64,000 nt of DNA from Megasphaera massiliensis (GCF_000455225.1 NZ_HF954537.1:100558-164557); one strand, 5' to 3'; shown: positions 36,575 to 45,023, numbered from the stretch's first letter. The notes: a model not told the origin generated them from the sequence alone. A program made the numbers and translations.

Positions 36575-37003
36575 ATGATAGCGAATAACCGACATATTGG
36601 AAGTTATGTCAGCAAATTGTCCAACAAGCTGCGCCGAAAGTTAGAGATGCTTCCGTCCCGCGGTGAATTCAGCGGCTCTCAAGGGCGGACCCTTCACTTT
36701 TTGCTGGCCCAAAGAGAAGACGTCTTCCAAAAAGATCTTGAAGAAGAGTTCGGCATCCGGCCGTCGACGGCAACGGAGCTCTTAAAGCAGATGGAAAAGA
36801 ACGGACTCATTACCCGTGAGGCGGCCGCCCATGACAACCGCTTAAAAAAGATTGTCTTAACGGAAAGGGCCTTGCGGTATCGGCAGCAAGTCATAGACGA
36901 TTTGACGGCCTTAGATGAAAGACTGATCAAGGACATTTCTAAAAAGGACCTGCAAGTCTTTGTGAAGGTCGTTGAGAAGATGATGGATAACCTGTCTGAC
37001 TGA
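36575..37003 (+). CDS. MarR-family transcriptional regulator
   Basis: 142-residue winged-helix repressor. The DNA-binding part is QREDVFQKDLEEEFGIRPSTATELLKQMEKNGLITREAAAHDNRLKKIVLTE (residues about 48-99; shown as separate blocks by helix and wing), with long dimerisation helices at both ends. An ATAGGAGG site lies before the ATG. It is followed after 79 bases by a MATE efflux gene with the same operator, so the protein most probably represses both itself and the pump until a drug-like ligand binds. Confidence 0.92.
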   Translation: MIANNRHIGSYVSKLSNKLRRKLEMLPSRGEFSGSQGRTLHFLLAQREDVFQKDLEEEFGIRPSTATELLKQMEKNGLITREAAAHDNRLKKIVLTERALRYRQQVIDDLTALDERLIKDISKKDLQVFVKVVEKMMDNLSD

Positions 37004-37040
37004 AAGGGCAGACGCGTTGTCCTTTCTCTTTAACTAAATA

Positions 37041-37054
37041 CTTAGGAAACTAAG
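37041..37054. promoter_or_regulatory. Operator palindrome upstream of the MATE transporter
   Basis: Exact second copy of CTTAGGAAACTAAG, two bases before a TATGAT -10 hexamer (37056-37061). It lies between the -35 and -10 positions, a classic site for repression. Confidence 0.8.
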
Positions 37055-37082
37055 ATATGATAGAAAGGCGAGGCACTTTAAT

Positions 37083-38456
37083 ATGAATGAAAAAAATGAT
37101 TTTTCGACGGGAAAGCTCTTTCCCATGATTTTAAAATACTCCATTCCGGCGGCTATTTCTCTTTTGATTACAGCCATTTATAACATCGTCGACCGGATCT
37201 TTGTAGGCAACTTCAACGGCACGTCGGCCTTGGCCGGTCTTTCGATTTGCTTTCCTCTTTTTTACATGATGATGGCTTTCGGCCTGACTTGCAGCGCCGG
37301 CGGATCGTCTCTGTTCAGCCTGTTTTCCGGAAAAGGGGAACAGGAGAATATGAACCGTTCCTTTGGCAATTCCCTGATTTTAGTCATCGTCTTTGAAGTG
37401 CTGCTGTCCGTCTTTTTGCTGCTGTTTGCCGATCCTATCCTAAAGGTGTTCGGCGTTACCGAAACGGCTTATGAATACGCCCTCGCTTATTACCGCATCG
37501 TGGCCCTGGGCTGCCTCTTTCAAGGGCTGAGCCAGGTTTTTTGCGACTTTGTCCGCGTTTCCGGAAAGCCCGTCCTGGGGATGGGCGTAACGGCTGTCGG
37601 GGCCGTGACCAACATCCTCCTCGACGCCGTCTTTGTGGCCGGCCTCGACTGGGGCGTCACCGGTGCAGCTTGGGCGACGGTTATCGGTCAATTCCTTTCG
37701 GCCTTTTTTGGGGCTTACCTCGTTTGGAAAGGCCATACGAAGGTCGAAATCAAACGGGATACCTTTGCCTTCGATGCCTGGCTGTCGCGGACTATCATTT
37801 CCTGCGGCTTTGCCTTTTGGATTGCCCAAATGGCCATGGGTCTCATCAGCCTCGTCTATAACAGCCAATTAGGCCAATACGGCGGCGATACGGCCATCAG
37901 TGTCTACGCCGTCGTCTCTAGTATGATGACCTTTGTCATCATGCCGGCCAGCGGTATCAGCCAGGGGATTCAGCCCATCGTCGGCAACAACTTCGGAGCG
38001 AAACAGTACCATCGGGTTATGGCCACCTTATATCAGGCCTCCGCTTTTTCGGTCGGCATTACCTGCATCATCTGGATTCTGATCATGGTATTTCCCGAGG
38101 CCATTCTGGCGGCTTTTGGGGCTACGGAAGATATGCTGGCCATCGGCGTTCCCGGACTGCGGGCCAATTTTTGCATCACCCCGATTCTGGGCTTTGTCAT
38201 GCTGGTGACGACATTCTTCCAGTCCATTGCCAAACCGATGCCTTCCATCGTCATCACCTTTTTACGGCAGATTCTGTTCCTCATCCCGCTCATCTATATG
38301 CTGCCTGTACTGTGGGACATCAATGGTATCTTCATGGCCCAGCCCATCAGTGACGCCTTGGCCCTTATCATTTCCATTTTCTTCGTCATAAGGGAACAGC
38401 GGACCCTATATAGTCTGTCCGACAATCCGGTACAGGCCGGCCCGATGGCTTCGTAA
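37083..38456 (+). CDS. MATE family efflux transporter
   Basis: 457-residue inner-membrane multidrug and toxin extrusion protein with about 12 transmembrane helices. The N-terminal half has KYSIPAAISLLITAIYNIVDRIFVGNFNG and the acidic residue in the NIVDRIF segment of helix 1 or 2, typical of MepA/NorM-like transporters driven by Na+ or H+. The C-terminal half repeats the pattern (GISQGIQPIVGNNFGAKQY). It is controlled by the adjacent MarR gene through the shared operator. The exported compound is unknown. Confidence 0.93.
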   Translation: MNEKNDFSTGKLFPMILKYSIPAAISLLITAIYNIVDRIFVGNFNGTSALAGLSICFPLFYMMMAFGLTCSAGGSSLFSLFSGKGEQENMNRSFGNSLILVIVFEVLLSVFLLLFADPILKVFGVTETAYEYALAYYRIVALGCLFQGLSQVFCDFVRVSGKPVLGMGVTAVGAVTNILLDAVFVAGLDWGVTGAAWATVIGQFLSAFFGAYLVWKGHTKVEIKRDTFAFDAWLSRTIISCGFAFWIAQMAMGLISLVYNSQLGQYGGDTAISVYAVVSSMMTFVIMPASGISQGIQPIVGNNFGAKQYHRVMATLYQASAFSVGITCIIWILIMVFPEAILAAFGATEDMLAIGVPGLRANFCITPILGFVMLVTTFFQSIAKPMPSIVITFLRQILFLIPLIYMLPVLWDINGIFMAQPISDALALIISIFFVIREQRTLYSLSDNPVQAGPMAS

Positions 38457-38579
38457 GATGTTTTATCGCAGCCAAGAGACTGTGACGGCGGCGATACGCT
38501 GCGTTTGAGCCCGGCCGGAGCCTTCGCATGTTGCCTGCGCGTAAGTTTGACAAGTTCATGAATTAGGTTGTCTACACGA

Positions 38580-38608
38580 AAAAAGCTGTCCTCATGGGAC
38601 AGCTTTTG
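38580..38608. terminator. Bidirectional terminator between MATE and AEC genes
   Basis: AAAAAGCTGTCC / GGGACAGCTTTT stem with a TCAT loop. A-rich and T-rich flanks allow use by both convergent genes. Confidence 0.85.
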
Positions 38609-38625
38609 TTCTGCGTGAAATTGAG

Positions 38626-39561
38626 TTAGCCGAAATAGAGGCAGACCAGGGGCAGGGTGAAGATGGAGCAGATCGTCGTCACTAAGGTCATGCCGGCGGC
38701 GTATTCTCCGGCGGACTGCTGGTTTTGAGCCAACATGACGACGGCGGCCATGGTAGGAAGGGCAGAGAGGAGGCTCAAGGTGATGACGATGTCGTTCATG
38801 ACGCCTAACATCGTGCCCAGTTCGTAGAAGAAAATGGGAAAGAGGCACATCTTGACCAGGACCGTGCCATAAAACTCTTTTTTGCCAATGTATTTTTTCA
38901 GGTCGATGAAGCAGAATAAGCCGCCCATGTAAATCATGGCCAAGGGTGTCGTCACGGCACCGGCCTTCGTCAGCGGAATATTGATGGACTGTGGCAGATG
39001 GGCATCCATAAAGATGCCGATGACGGCTAAGGTGACGGCAATCGTAGCCGGGTTGACCATCTTTAAGAGGCGGCTGGCAATGGACATGGCGTTTTCCTTA
39101 TCTGTCGGTGCCGTTAAATTGACGCCTACCGTCCACAGCAGGAGCTGGTCGACGACGGTAAATAAGGCGATATAGAGCATGCCTTGTTCGGGAAAGACGG
39201 CAGCTACGATGGGGATGCCCATAAAGCCGATGTTGCCGAACATGGAACAGGCGCTGTAGACGTGATTTTCATTGCCCTTTAGGCTGAACAGGCGTGCCAA
39301 AAGTCGGCTGAGGGGGTATAATAAAAAATAAAGCAGGGCCGTTACGGCCAAGACCGGAAGGTCGTCGACGAACTCTTGGCGCGTCGCCCCGTTGAGGGTA
39401 TTGGTGAATAAGAGCAGGGGCAGGGATATCTTGGTAATGAACTGCGATAAGACGCCGAGAGAACGAGGGGTCAAGACTTTCATCCGTACGCCGGCAATAC
39501 CGATAAGGATGTAGATGACGAAGCCGATGATTTGCACAAGGACGATGGAAAAGTAATTCAT
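38626..39561 (-). CDS. AEC family transporter (auxin efflux carrier type)
   Basis: 311-residue membrane protein with ten hydrophobic segments in two halves. The conserved LPLLLFTNTL segment in the first half and SALPTMAAVVMLAQ in the last part are typical of the AEC/malate permease (MleP/MdcF-like) family. These proteins move organic acids across the inner membrane. The start at 39561 follows AAAGGAG by eight bases. It is divergent from a LysR gene at 39673, which is its likely regulator. Confidence 0.88.
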   Translation of the reverse strand: MNYFSIVLVQIIGFVIYILIGIAGVRMKVLTPRSLGVLSQFITKISLPLLLFTNTLNGATRQEFVDDLPVLAVTALLYFLLYPLSRLLARLFSLKGNENHVYSACSMFGNIGFMGIPIVAAVFPEQGMLYIALFTVVDQLLLWTVGVNLTAPTDKENAMSIASRLLKMVNPATIAVTLAVIGIFMDAHLPQSINIPLTKAGAVTTPLAMIYMGGLFCFIDLKKYIGKKEFYGTVLVKMCLFPIFFYELGTMLGVMNDIVITLSLLSALPTMAAVVMLAQNQQSAGEYAAGMTLVTTICSIFTLPLVCLYFG

Positions 39562-39672
39562 TGGCAAGACTCCTTTCTTGAAACTTCCTTATTTTATCAT
39601 GCCTGATGGGCCTTGACTAATGAAACCTGCGGTATTTGCCATGAAAAAAAGTGATGGATGAGGAGGATGGCC

Positions 39673-40524
39673 ATGGATCTTTCCAAGATACGGTATTTTT
39701 TAGAAGCGGCCAGGCTGAATAATTTTACCCAGGCTGCCCATAACTGCCACATTGCCCAGACGACGATGACAAAATATATTACGAATTTGGAACGGGACCT
39801 GGGGTGTCCGCTTTTCTACCGGGAACACCGCGGTGTGTCACTCACGGCAGAAGGCCGCCGTTTTTACGAGGGCATGAAGGGAATTTGCCGGTCTTATAAA
39901 GAGCTGCGCGATTCTCTGCGGCGGAAGGGGCATACCGAAATCCGTCTGGGAATGGCCATGCAGGAATACGTCGAAGCCTTATGGCTGCGCCGGTTTGAAG
40001 AAGCCTATCCGGAATATAAATTGTATTTCAGTTTTGATGACGTGGCCGACTTAGAGCGTCATTTAGCAGCCGGTCTCCTCGACGGATTCGTCTTTTCTGA
40101 CGCCCAGGCGGTGAAGGACTCCTTTATGTATCGGCCATTGTTTGCTATTCGCCAGTCCTTTGTCTGCGCCAATTCCCTGTGGGAACGATATGGGGACATC
40201 GAAGCCGTCGTCGGCCATGCGCCCTTTGTGACCAAGTCGGACAGCCCGGCTTATGTCGAGAAGATACGGAATAATTTTCGACAGGCTTTTCATCAGGACT
40301 TTGAAGAAATCCATCGCTGTAAGAACTTGTCCGAGCAGCTCTTGACGGTCAGCATGTCCCAGGGCTTTGCCGTCCTGCCCCTCCATCAGGGCGATGCCTA
40401 TCCGGGGCTTCGAGTCATTCCCTTAGCCGACGCTTTTACCGAATATGCCGTCCTGGCATATCGACAGGACGGCATGACCGAGGCGTTACAATGCTTCTTG
40501 TCTTTTTTTGCGGGGATGCCATAA
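39673..40524 (+). CDS. LysR-type transcriptional regulator, divergent from the AEC carrier
   Basis: 283-residue LysR protein. The HTH is MDLSKIRYFLEAARLNNFTQAAHNCHIAQTTMTKYITNLERDLGCPLF (residues 1-48; in overlapping blocks), followed by an effector-binding domain. ATG 39673 is six bases after AGGAGG; upstream ATGs at 39658 and 39667 overlap or abut that site. Its 3' end overlaps the 3' end of the opposite EamA transporter gene by 39 bases. It probably controls the divergent AEC carrier. Confidence 0.9.
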   Translation: MDLSKIRYFLEAARLNNFTQAAHNCHIAQTTMTKYITNLERDLGCPLFYREHRGVSLTAEGRRFYEGMKGICRSYKELRDSLRRKGHTEIRLGMAMQEYVEALWLRRFEEAYPEYKLYFSFDDVADLERHLAAGLLDGFVFSDAQAVKDSFMYRPLFAIRQSFVCANSLWERYGDIEAVVGHAPFVTKSDSPAYVEKIRNNFRQAFHQDFEEIHRCKNLSEQLLTVSMSQGFAVLPLHQGDAYPGLRVIPLADAFTEYAVLAYRQDGMTEALQCFLSFFAGMP

Positions 40525-41364
40525 TTCACTCAAGGCGACGCCGCCGAGGATGAGGACGGCGCCGAGCCACTGCATGGGCGTTAGGATTTCACCGAGAATC
40601 AAGGCCGACAAGAGGAGGGCCGTGAAGGGTTCGAAGTAGCCGCAGATGGAAACGCTCTGGGCCGACAGGCGTTGAACGCCGGTAAAATAAAGGGCATAGC
40701 CGAGGCCCGTATTGATGATGCCTAATATGGCCATGTAGGACAGGTCTTGGAGGGTTAAATCGACGGCCGGAGTCGGGATAGTATAGGTGACGGCGCCGAC
40801 GAGGAGGGAGGCGACGACGAGCTGACAGGCCGGGGAAAAGAAACCCGTCATGGGTTTTGCTTTTTTCATGACGATGATCAAGAGGGCAAAGCAGACGGCG
40901 CCGAGAAAGCCGCAGGCGACGCCCCAGGACAGGCCGTGAGCCTTAAAGTCGGCTCCGTTGATGGCCATGATGCCTAAGGTGACCAAAATCATGGCTGTGA
41001 CTTTGGGAAGGGTGAAGGGCTCTTTAAAGACGAACCGCGACAGTATCATGATCAAAATAGGCCCGATATAACACAAGAGAGTGGCCAAACTGACACCGAT
41101 ATGCTGGTAGGCTTCATAGAGAAAAATCCAGTTCCCGCCCAGAAAGACGCCGGCCAGGACTAAGAGCAGCCATTCCCTGGGCGTCATCTGATGGAGGGTA
41201 CTCCATTCATGGCGGAAGGTCGTCAGGACCATTAAAAACAGGCTGCCCAGGACCGTTCGGGTCAGGACGATTTCGTAGCTCGACAGCGGAATGTGGCTGG
41301 CAATGATGCCGTTGGTACCGTAAATGACCGTTGCCAGCATGAATTTTACATAGGCGTCTTTCAT
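40486..41364 (-). CDS. EamA/DMT family transporter
   Basis: 292-residue drug/metabolite transporter with ten transmembrane segments made of two EamA repeats. The first repeat has ATVIYGTNGIIASHIPLSSYEIVLTR and the second has AILGIINTGLGYALYFTGVQRLSAQSVSICGYFEPFTALLLSALILGE (read in parts), both typical of the RhaT/EamA superfamily. These export amino acids or other metabolites. The start is at 41364 with AGGGGGG upstream. The gene is convergent with and overlaps the LysR gene by 39 bases. Confidence 0.9.
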   Translation of the reverse strand: MKDAYVKFMLATVIYGTNGIIASHIPLSSYEIVLTRTVLGSLFLMVLTTFRHEWSTLHQMTPREWLLLVLAGVFLGGNWIFLYEAYQHIGVSLATLLCYIGPILIMILSRFVFKEPFTLPKVTAMILVTLGIMAINGADFKAHGLSWGVACGFLGAVCFALLIIVMKKAKPMTGFFSPACQLVVASLLVGAVTYTIPTPAVDLTLQDLSYMAILGIINTGLGYALYFTGVQRLSAQSVSICGYFEPFTALLLSALILGEILTPMQWLGAVLILGGVALSELWHPRKKRQEAL

Positions 41365-41503
41365 GGAGATGCCCCCCTTCACAGTTGCTGTTTTTACTAT
41401 AGCATATCCGCTCTTGTCTGTCTGTAGGTTGTAAAAGGTCAAACGTTTATCTGAAAGAGATTTTCTATGGATGCCACGAGACTTTCCATACAGGACGGGA
41501 CTG

Positions 41504-41532
41504 TTGACAAGGGAAATTTTCTGTGATAAAAT
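41504..41532 (+). promoter_or_regulatory. Promoter of the gdx leader
   Basis: TTGACA (41504-41509) and TAAAAT (41527-41532), spacer 17, with an extended -10 TG at 41524-41525. Transcription should start near 41539. Confidence 0.8.
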
Positions 41533-41538
41533 GCCACC

Positions 41539-41634
41539 CGTAGAAACATGTTAACTGCATATATAGATTACCGCCGGGTACGCGATACGATTCCAGTAGG
41601 CCTTTGTTGGAATCGTGCAGCGTACCTTTTTTTT
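41539..41634 (+). promoter_or_regulatory. Attenuator-like leader of gdx, candidate guanidine riboswitch
   Basis: About 95 nt of leader end in a strong intrinsic terminator: GGTACGC (41577-41583) / GCGTACC (41620-41626), with an inner stem ACGATTCCA (41587-41595) / TGGAATCGT (41608-41616), followed by eight T (41627-41634). The gene behind it is a guanidinium exporter, a family often controlled by guanidine riboswitches. Before the terminator is ACCGCCGGGTA, whose GCC can pair with GGC in the terminator loop (41599-41601). The leader is too short for the guanidine-I aptamer. A guanidine-IV-like (mepA) architecture is a guess from memory. Confidence 0.5.
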
Positions 41635-41653
41635 AGAGAAGGAGAGGATTTAT

Positions 41654-41974
41654 ATGTCTTGGATTTACTTATTGATTGCCGGTATTTTAGAAATGGGCTG
41701 GGCCGTGGGCCTGAAATATACTCACGGATTTTCACGGCTCGTGCCCAGCGTCCTTACGTTGGTCGCCATGGCCGGCAGCTTCATCTTTCTGAGTTTGGCC
41801 CTGCGTCATCTTCCCATCAGCATGGCCTATGCCATTTGGACGGGTATCGGCATCGTCGGAACCGTCATCGCCGGCCTGATTTTCTTTCACGAATCCCTGT
41901 CGCCCTGGCAGGTCTTGTCGGTCGCTCTCATCGTCGCCGGTATCGTCGGACTGCGTGTGACCAGCGGTGCTTAG
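41654..41974 (+). CDS. gdx: SMR family guanidinium exporter (Gdx/SugE type)
   Basis: 106-residue small multidrug resistance protein with four transmembrane helices. The SugE/Gdx signature is strong: MSWIYLLIAGILEMGWAVGLKY with the essential E13, then YTHGFSRLVPSV and AYAIWTGIGIVG. These separate Gdx from EmrE-type drug pumps. Gdx proteins export guanidinium in exchange for protons. ATG 41654 follows AAGGAGAGG; an upstream ATG at 41615 lies inside the leader terminator. The preceding leader suggests riboswitch-type control. Confidence 0.92.
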   Translation: MSWIYLLIAGILEMGWAVGLKYTHGFSRLVPSVLTLVAMAGSFIFLSLALRHLPISMAYAIWTGIGIVGTVIAGLIFFHESLSPWQVLSVALIVAGIVGLRVTSGA

Positions 41975-42023
41975 AAGGCTTCCTTTGAGACCGACTCCGG
42001 CCGTATGCCCGGTCTTATGATTG

Positions 42024-42032
42024 TGGTATAAT
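42024..42032 (+). promoter_or_regulatory. Extended -10 promoter for the CpXC operon
   Basis: TGGTATAAT at 42024-42032 with no good -35. The same extended -10 (TGGTATAAT or TGGTATACT) occurs upstream of rimP and the first aminotransferase, so it seems a common promoter form here. Confidence 0.55.
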
Positions 42033-42076
42033 AAAAAAAACGCCATCTACGGTGGCAGAGAAGAGAGGTATTCATC

Positions 42077-42751
42077 ATGAGTATGCAGCACCAAGAAGAA
42101 ATCACGTGTCCTGCCTGTCAAAAGGCCGGGAATTTTACCGTTTGGGATAGTGTCGACATCGCCGAAAACCCGGAAATGAAGGACAGCATCGCGTCCTTAG
42201 ACGCCTTTCACTATCACTGCCCGCACTGCGGCACGACGGTGAATATCGACTACGGTTTCTTATATCACGACGCAGCGCGTCGCTTCATGGTGTTTTACGG
42301 GCCGACTGAGAATGATGAACAGCGGGCTGACCGTGATATGGCGGACAATCACCAGGTCTTTGAACGCATGAGTGCCAATCAGTATATTTTCCGCCTGGTC
42401 CGGACGAAAGAAGATTTGCTGGAAAAAATAACAATCTTTGAAGCCGGCCTCGATGACCGCTTGATGGAATTGACCAAAGCCGCAGCCCTGGCTCAATTTA
42501 AGGAACAGGATAAGGACTTTAAGGTTACGAGCTGCCACTTTGTCAGCCAGGATGACGGCTCCCTTCGCCTGGTATTCTTCGACAAGGCCTCGGAACAGGG
42601 CGCCTATATTGATTTTAAGGACGGCCTCAGCCCCTTGTACAACCAGTTTGAACAGTCTTTATCGGAAAATCTGCCGAAAGAAGAACCGGTGCTGGCCCGC
42701 ATCGATCCGGCTTGGACTCAGGATTTCTTGAATACCTACGTATATAACTAA
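42077..42751 (+). CDS. CpXC-domain protein
   Basis: 224-residue cytoplasmic protein with an N-terminal zinc-ribbon-like CpXC domain: ITCPACQK near residue 9 and HYHCPHCGTTVNIDYG near residue 47, with FTVWDSVDIAENPEM between. The rest (about 90-224) is of unknown fold, with acidic and aromatic residues. The function of CpXC proteins is not established. An AAGAGAGG site precedes the ATG. It is the first gene of a three-gene operon with a CGGC-domain protein and a glucosaminidase-TPR protein (gaps 14 and -11 bases). Confidence 0.85.
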   Translation: MSMQHQEEITCPACQKAGNFTVWDSVDIAENPEMKDSIASLDAFHYHCPHCGTTVNIDYGFLYHDAARRFMVFYGPTENDEQRADRDMADNHQVFERMSANQYIFRLVRTKEDLLEKITIFEAGLDDRLMELTKAAALAQFKEQDKDFKVTSCHFVSQDDGSLRLVFFDKASEQGAYIDFKDGLSPLYNQFEQSLSENLPKEEPVLARIDPAWTQDFLNTYVYN

Positions 42752-42765
42752 AAGGAGGGAACCTT

Positions 42766-43167
42766 ATGTCCCAATTAGTCGTCGTCATCCAATGCGATAT
42801 CGTCACCAAGCGCTGCAGCGGCTATGCCTGTATGAATACCTTCGCCAACCGCGTGGACACCATGGCTGATTATCCCGCCGATACGCGGTTTCTCATGATG
42901 ACCTGCGGCGGCTGCTGCGGTGCCGGCATTTCAGCCAAGCTCGAAAACTTGGCCCGGAAGATGAAGCGCTACGGCGATGATAAAGAAAATGTCACCATCC
43001 ATTTCGCCTCGTGCGTCGTATCCGACTCGTACCACCGGCCGCCCTGTCCCTTCCGGAATTACATGGCCCGAATCATCGAGCGCAAGGGCTATCCCTTAGT
43101 CTTGGGGACGTATATTTCTAAATCTACGGAAGCTAAGCGGAAGAAGGGCATCTATCGTGAATTCTAA
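42766..43167 (+). CDS. CGGC-domain protein
   Basis: 133-residue protein with the CGGC domain, recognised by MTCGGCCGAG near residue 46 and flanked by CDIVTKRCSGYAC at the N terminus and FASCVVSDSYHRPPCPF in the second half. The many conserved cysteines suggest metal or redox chemistry, but no function is established for this family. An AAAGGAGGG site precedes the ATG. Its end overlaps the GTG of the next gene by 11 bases. Confidence 0.85.
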   Translation: MSQLVVVIQCDIVTKRCSGYACMNTFANRVDTMADYPADTRFLMMTCGGCCGAGISAKLENLARKMKRYGDDKENVTIHFASCVVSDSYHRPPCPFRNYMARIIERKGYPLVLGTYISKSTEAKRKKGIYREF

Positions 43168-44359
43168 GCTGAAAAGAGGCCTTTTGGCAGGCCTTATGGG
43201 GGCAGTGCTGTTGGGCCTGCCCTTTTTCGTGTCTCTTCCGGTTCAAGCTAAAATAGGTGTTGACAAACAGGCTGTCGAGAAGGCTCACTGGCAGATGCTG
43301 CCGCCTTATGATCGGCCCTTCCTCGACGTGCCGGAAGGCTCCGATACGATCATGGGGCCGGCGACAGTATCTCAGGCGCAGATGGTCCGCTTCATCCGTC
43401 AGCGCAATGCCAATCCTAAATTAAACGCTCCCTTAGAAGACGTCGTACAAGCTTATTACGACGAAGCCGGCCGCGAAGGCATCCGTCCCGACGTCGCCCT
43501 CTGTCAGGCCTTGAAGGAGACGGGATACTTTGCCTATGGCGGTGACGTGTCGCCTGAGCAGAATAATTTCTGCGGCCTCGGTGCAACGGGAAACGGGGCC
43601 CCCGGAGCCAGTTTTGCCACGCCGCAGCTCGGCGTTCGCGCCCATATCCAGCATCTTTTGGCTTATGCCAGCACGGAACGGCCGAAAACGGCTATCGTAG
43701 ATCCCCGTTATGAACTCCTCGTTCAAAATCATCCCGACCTCTACGGAAAGGTGACGAATTGGACCGGCCTCAATGGTCGCTGGGCCGTCCCCGGCAAGCA
43801 CTACGGTCAGGAAATCCTCTGGATGTGGACCGAAGCCCAGACGCCGGACGGGAGCGACGATGATTTACTGACGGGCTTTGAAAAAGTCATCCTCCACAGG
43901 GACGACCCGACGTCCTATCTTTATCGGGGCATCGTCTTCTTCCATAAAGGGTATTACTGGCTGGCCGAAGAGGATTTTCGCCAAGCCATAAAGCAAAATG
44001 AAGAGTCTTCGGCAGCCTGGTATGATCTGGCCTTGACCCAGCAAAAAAGAGGGAACCTCGACGATTCCCTCACAAGTTATGATAAGGCCATTGCCCTTCG
44101 GCCCGAATTTTTAGAGGCCTGGTATAATCGCGGAATGCTGACCATGGACCTCGGAAACGATGAAGAGGCTCTGCGTTCCTTCCGAGAAATCCTCCGCTTT
44201 TCACCCCAGTCGGCAGATGCTGCCAATGCCATGGCCGTCCTGTATTTTCGGCAGGGGAAATACGATGCCGGACGGCAGGCTTTGCACAAAGCAGGACAAA
44301 TCAACACCATGAATGAACGTGTGAAAGCCAATCAAAAACAGATGCAAGCCTACGAATAG
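43157..44359 (+). CDS. Secreted glucosaminidase-domain protein with TPR repeats
   Basis: 400-residue exported protein. The signal peptide is MNSKLKRGLLAGLMGAVLLG... to about residue 31 (VQAK). Residues about 75-230 form a GH73-type glucosaminidase domain: VAQ-like VALCQALKETGYFAYGG with a putative catalytic glutamate in LKETG, then QNNFCGLGATG and GVRAHIQHLLAYA. The C-terminal 150 residues hold about four TPR units (for example AWYDLALTQQKRGNLDDSLTSYDKAI). It probably cleaves or binds peptidoglycan in the periplasm while the TPRs recruit a partner. The GTG start overlaps the previous gene, so it is translationally coupled. Confidence 0.85.
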   Translation: MNSKLKRGLLAGLMGAVLLGLPFFVSLPVQAKIGVDKQAVEKAHWQMLPPYDRPFLDVPEGSDTIMGPATVSQAQMVRFIRQRNANPKLNAPLEDVVQAYYDEAGREGIRPDVALCQALKETGYFAYGGDVSPEQNNFCGLGATGNGAPGASFATPQLGVRAHIQHLLAYASTERPKTAIVDPRYELLVQNHPDLYGKVTNWTGLNGRWAVPGKHYGQEILWMWTEAQTPDGSDDDLLTGFEKVILHRDDPTSYLYRGIVFFHKGYYWLAEEDFRQAIKQNEESSAAWYDLALTQQKRGNLDDSLTSYDKAIALRPEFLEAWYNRGMLTMDLGNDEEALRSFREILRFSPQSADAANAMAVLYFRQGKYDAGRQALHKAGQINTMNERVKANQKQMQAYE

Positions 44360-44378
44360 GTCTGCATCTGTTTTTTTA
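44338..44378 (+). terminator. Intrinsic terminator after the glucosaminidase gene
   Basis: ACAGATGCA / TGCATCTGT stem with the stop codon of the gene inside the loop, followed by seven T at about 44371-44377. Confidence 0.85.
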
Positions 44379-45023
44379 TGACTTCATTGATATTTCTTTA
44401 TCGATAATCTTTTCGATGATACCGGCGTGGTGGGTCGCTACGATGAGGGTCTTTCCGGCTGCTTTCAGGCTGGGCAGGAAATCTTCCAACCAGGCAAGGC
44501 CGTCGGCATCGAGGTAGCTTTCCGGCTCGTCCATGGTCCAAATCTGGGGATTCATGGTCAGGATGGAGGCCATAGCCGTCCGCTTCTTTTCGCCGCCGGA
44601 CAGGGAATAAGGCGCCCTGTCGGCCAGTTTCGTCAGGCCCAACAGATCCATAGCATCATCGACGCGTTTTTTGACTTCTTCGGAAGGGAGGCCCATTTGG
44701 ACGGGACCGAAGGCCAATTCTTCGCGGACGCTGCTGCAAAAGAGCTGCGAATCAGGATGCTGCCAGATATAGCCGATGCGCTGGTGAAACCATTTTGAAT
44801 AGCGGTGGTCGCGCATCTTGGCCGCCGTAATGACCGTGCCGTCAAAGGTATAGGTCCCCAGCTGCGGGAATATAAGGCCGTTCAACAGCCGCAGGAGAGT
44901 CGATTTGCCGGAGCCGTTGGGCCCGGTGAGGAGGACGGCCTGACCGGGTTCGATCGTCTCCGTCAGGTGACTGAGAATGGGTCTGTCGTCATAGGCAAAA
45001 CAGACGTCGTCGAGAATAATCAT
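44376..45023 (-). CDS. cbiO: Cobalt/nickel ECF transporter ATPase
   Basis: 215-residue ABC ATPase of the energy-coupling-factor type. Walker A is TGPNGSGKST, the signature is SLSGGEKKRTA, and Walker B is IWTMDEPES followed by the H-loop histidine in VATHH. It is somewhat shorter than usual for CbiO. It ends a cbiM-cbiQ-cbiO operon on the minus strand and overlaps cbiQ by four bases. It powers metal uptake across the inner membrane. Confidence 0.93.
   Translation of the reverse strand: MIILDDVCFAYDDRPILSHLTETIEPGQAVLLTGPNGSGKSTLLRLLNGLIFPQLGTYTFDGTVITAAKMRDHRYSKWFHQRIGYIWQHPDSQLFCSSVREELAFGPVQMGLPSEEVKKRVDDAMDLLGLTKLADRAPYSLSGGEKKRTAMASILTMNPQIWTMDEPESYLDADGLAWLEDFLPSLKAAGKTLIVATHHAGIIEKIIDKEISMKS

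Noticed and set aside
41548..41988. 146-codon open frame overlapping gdx in another frame
   Set aside because: It runs through the leader terminator, and gdx has a much better start and a clear family signature.
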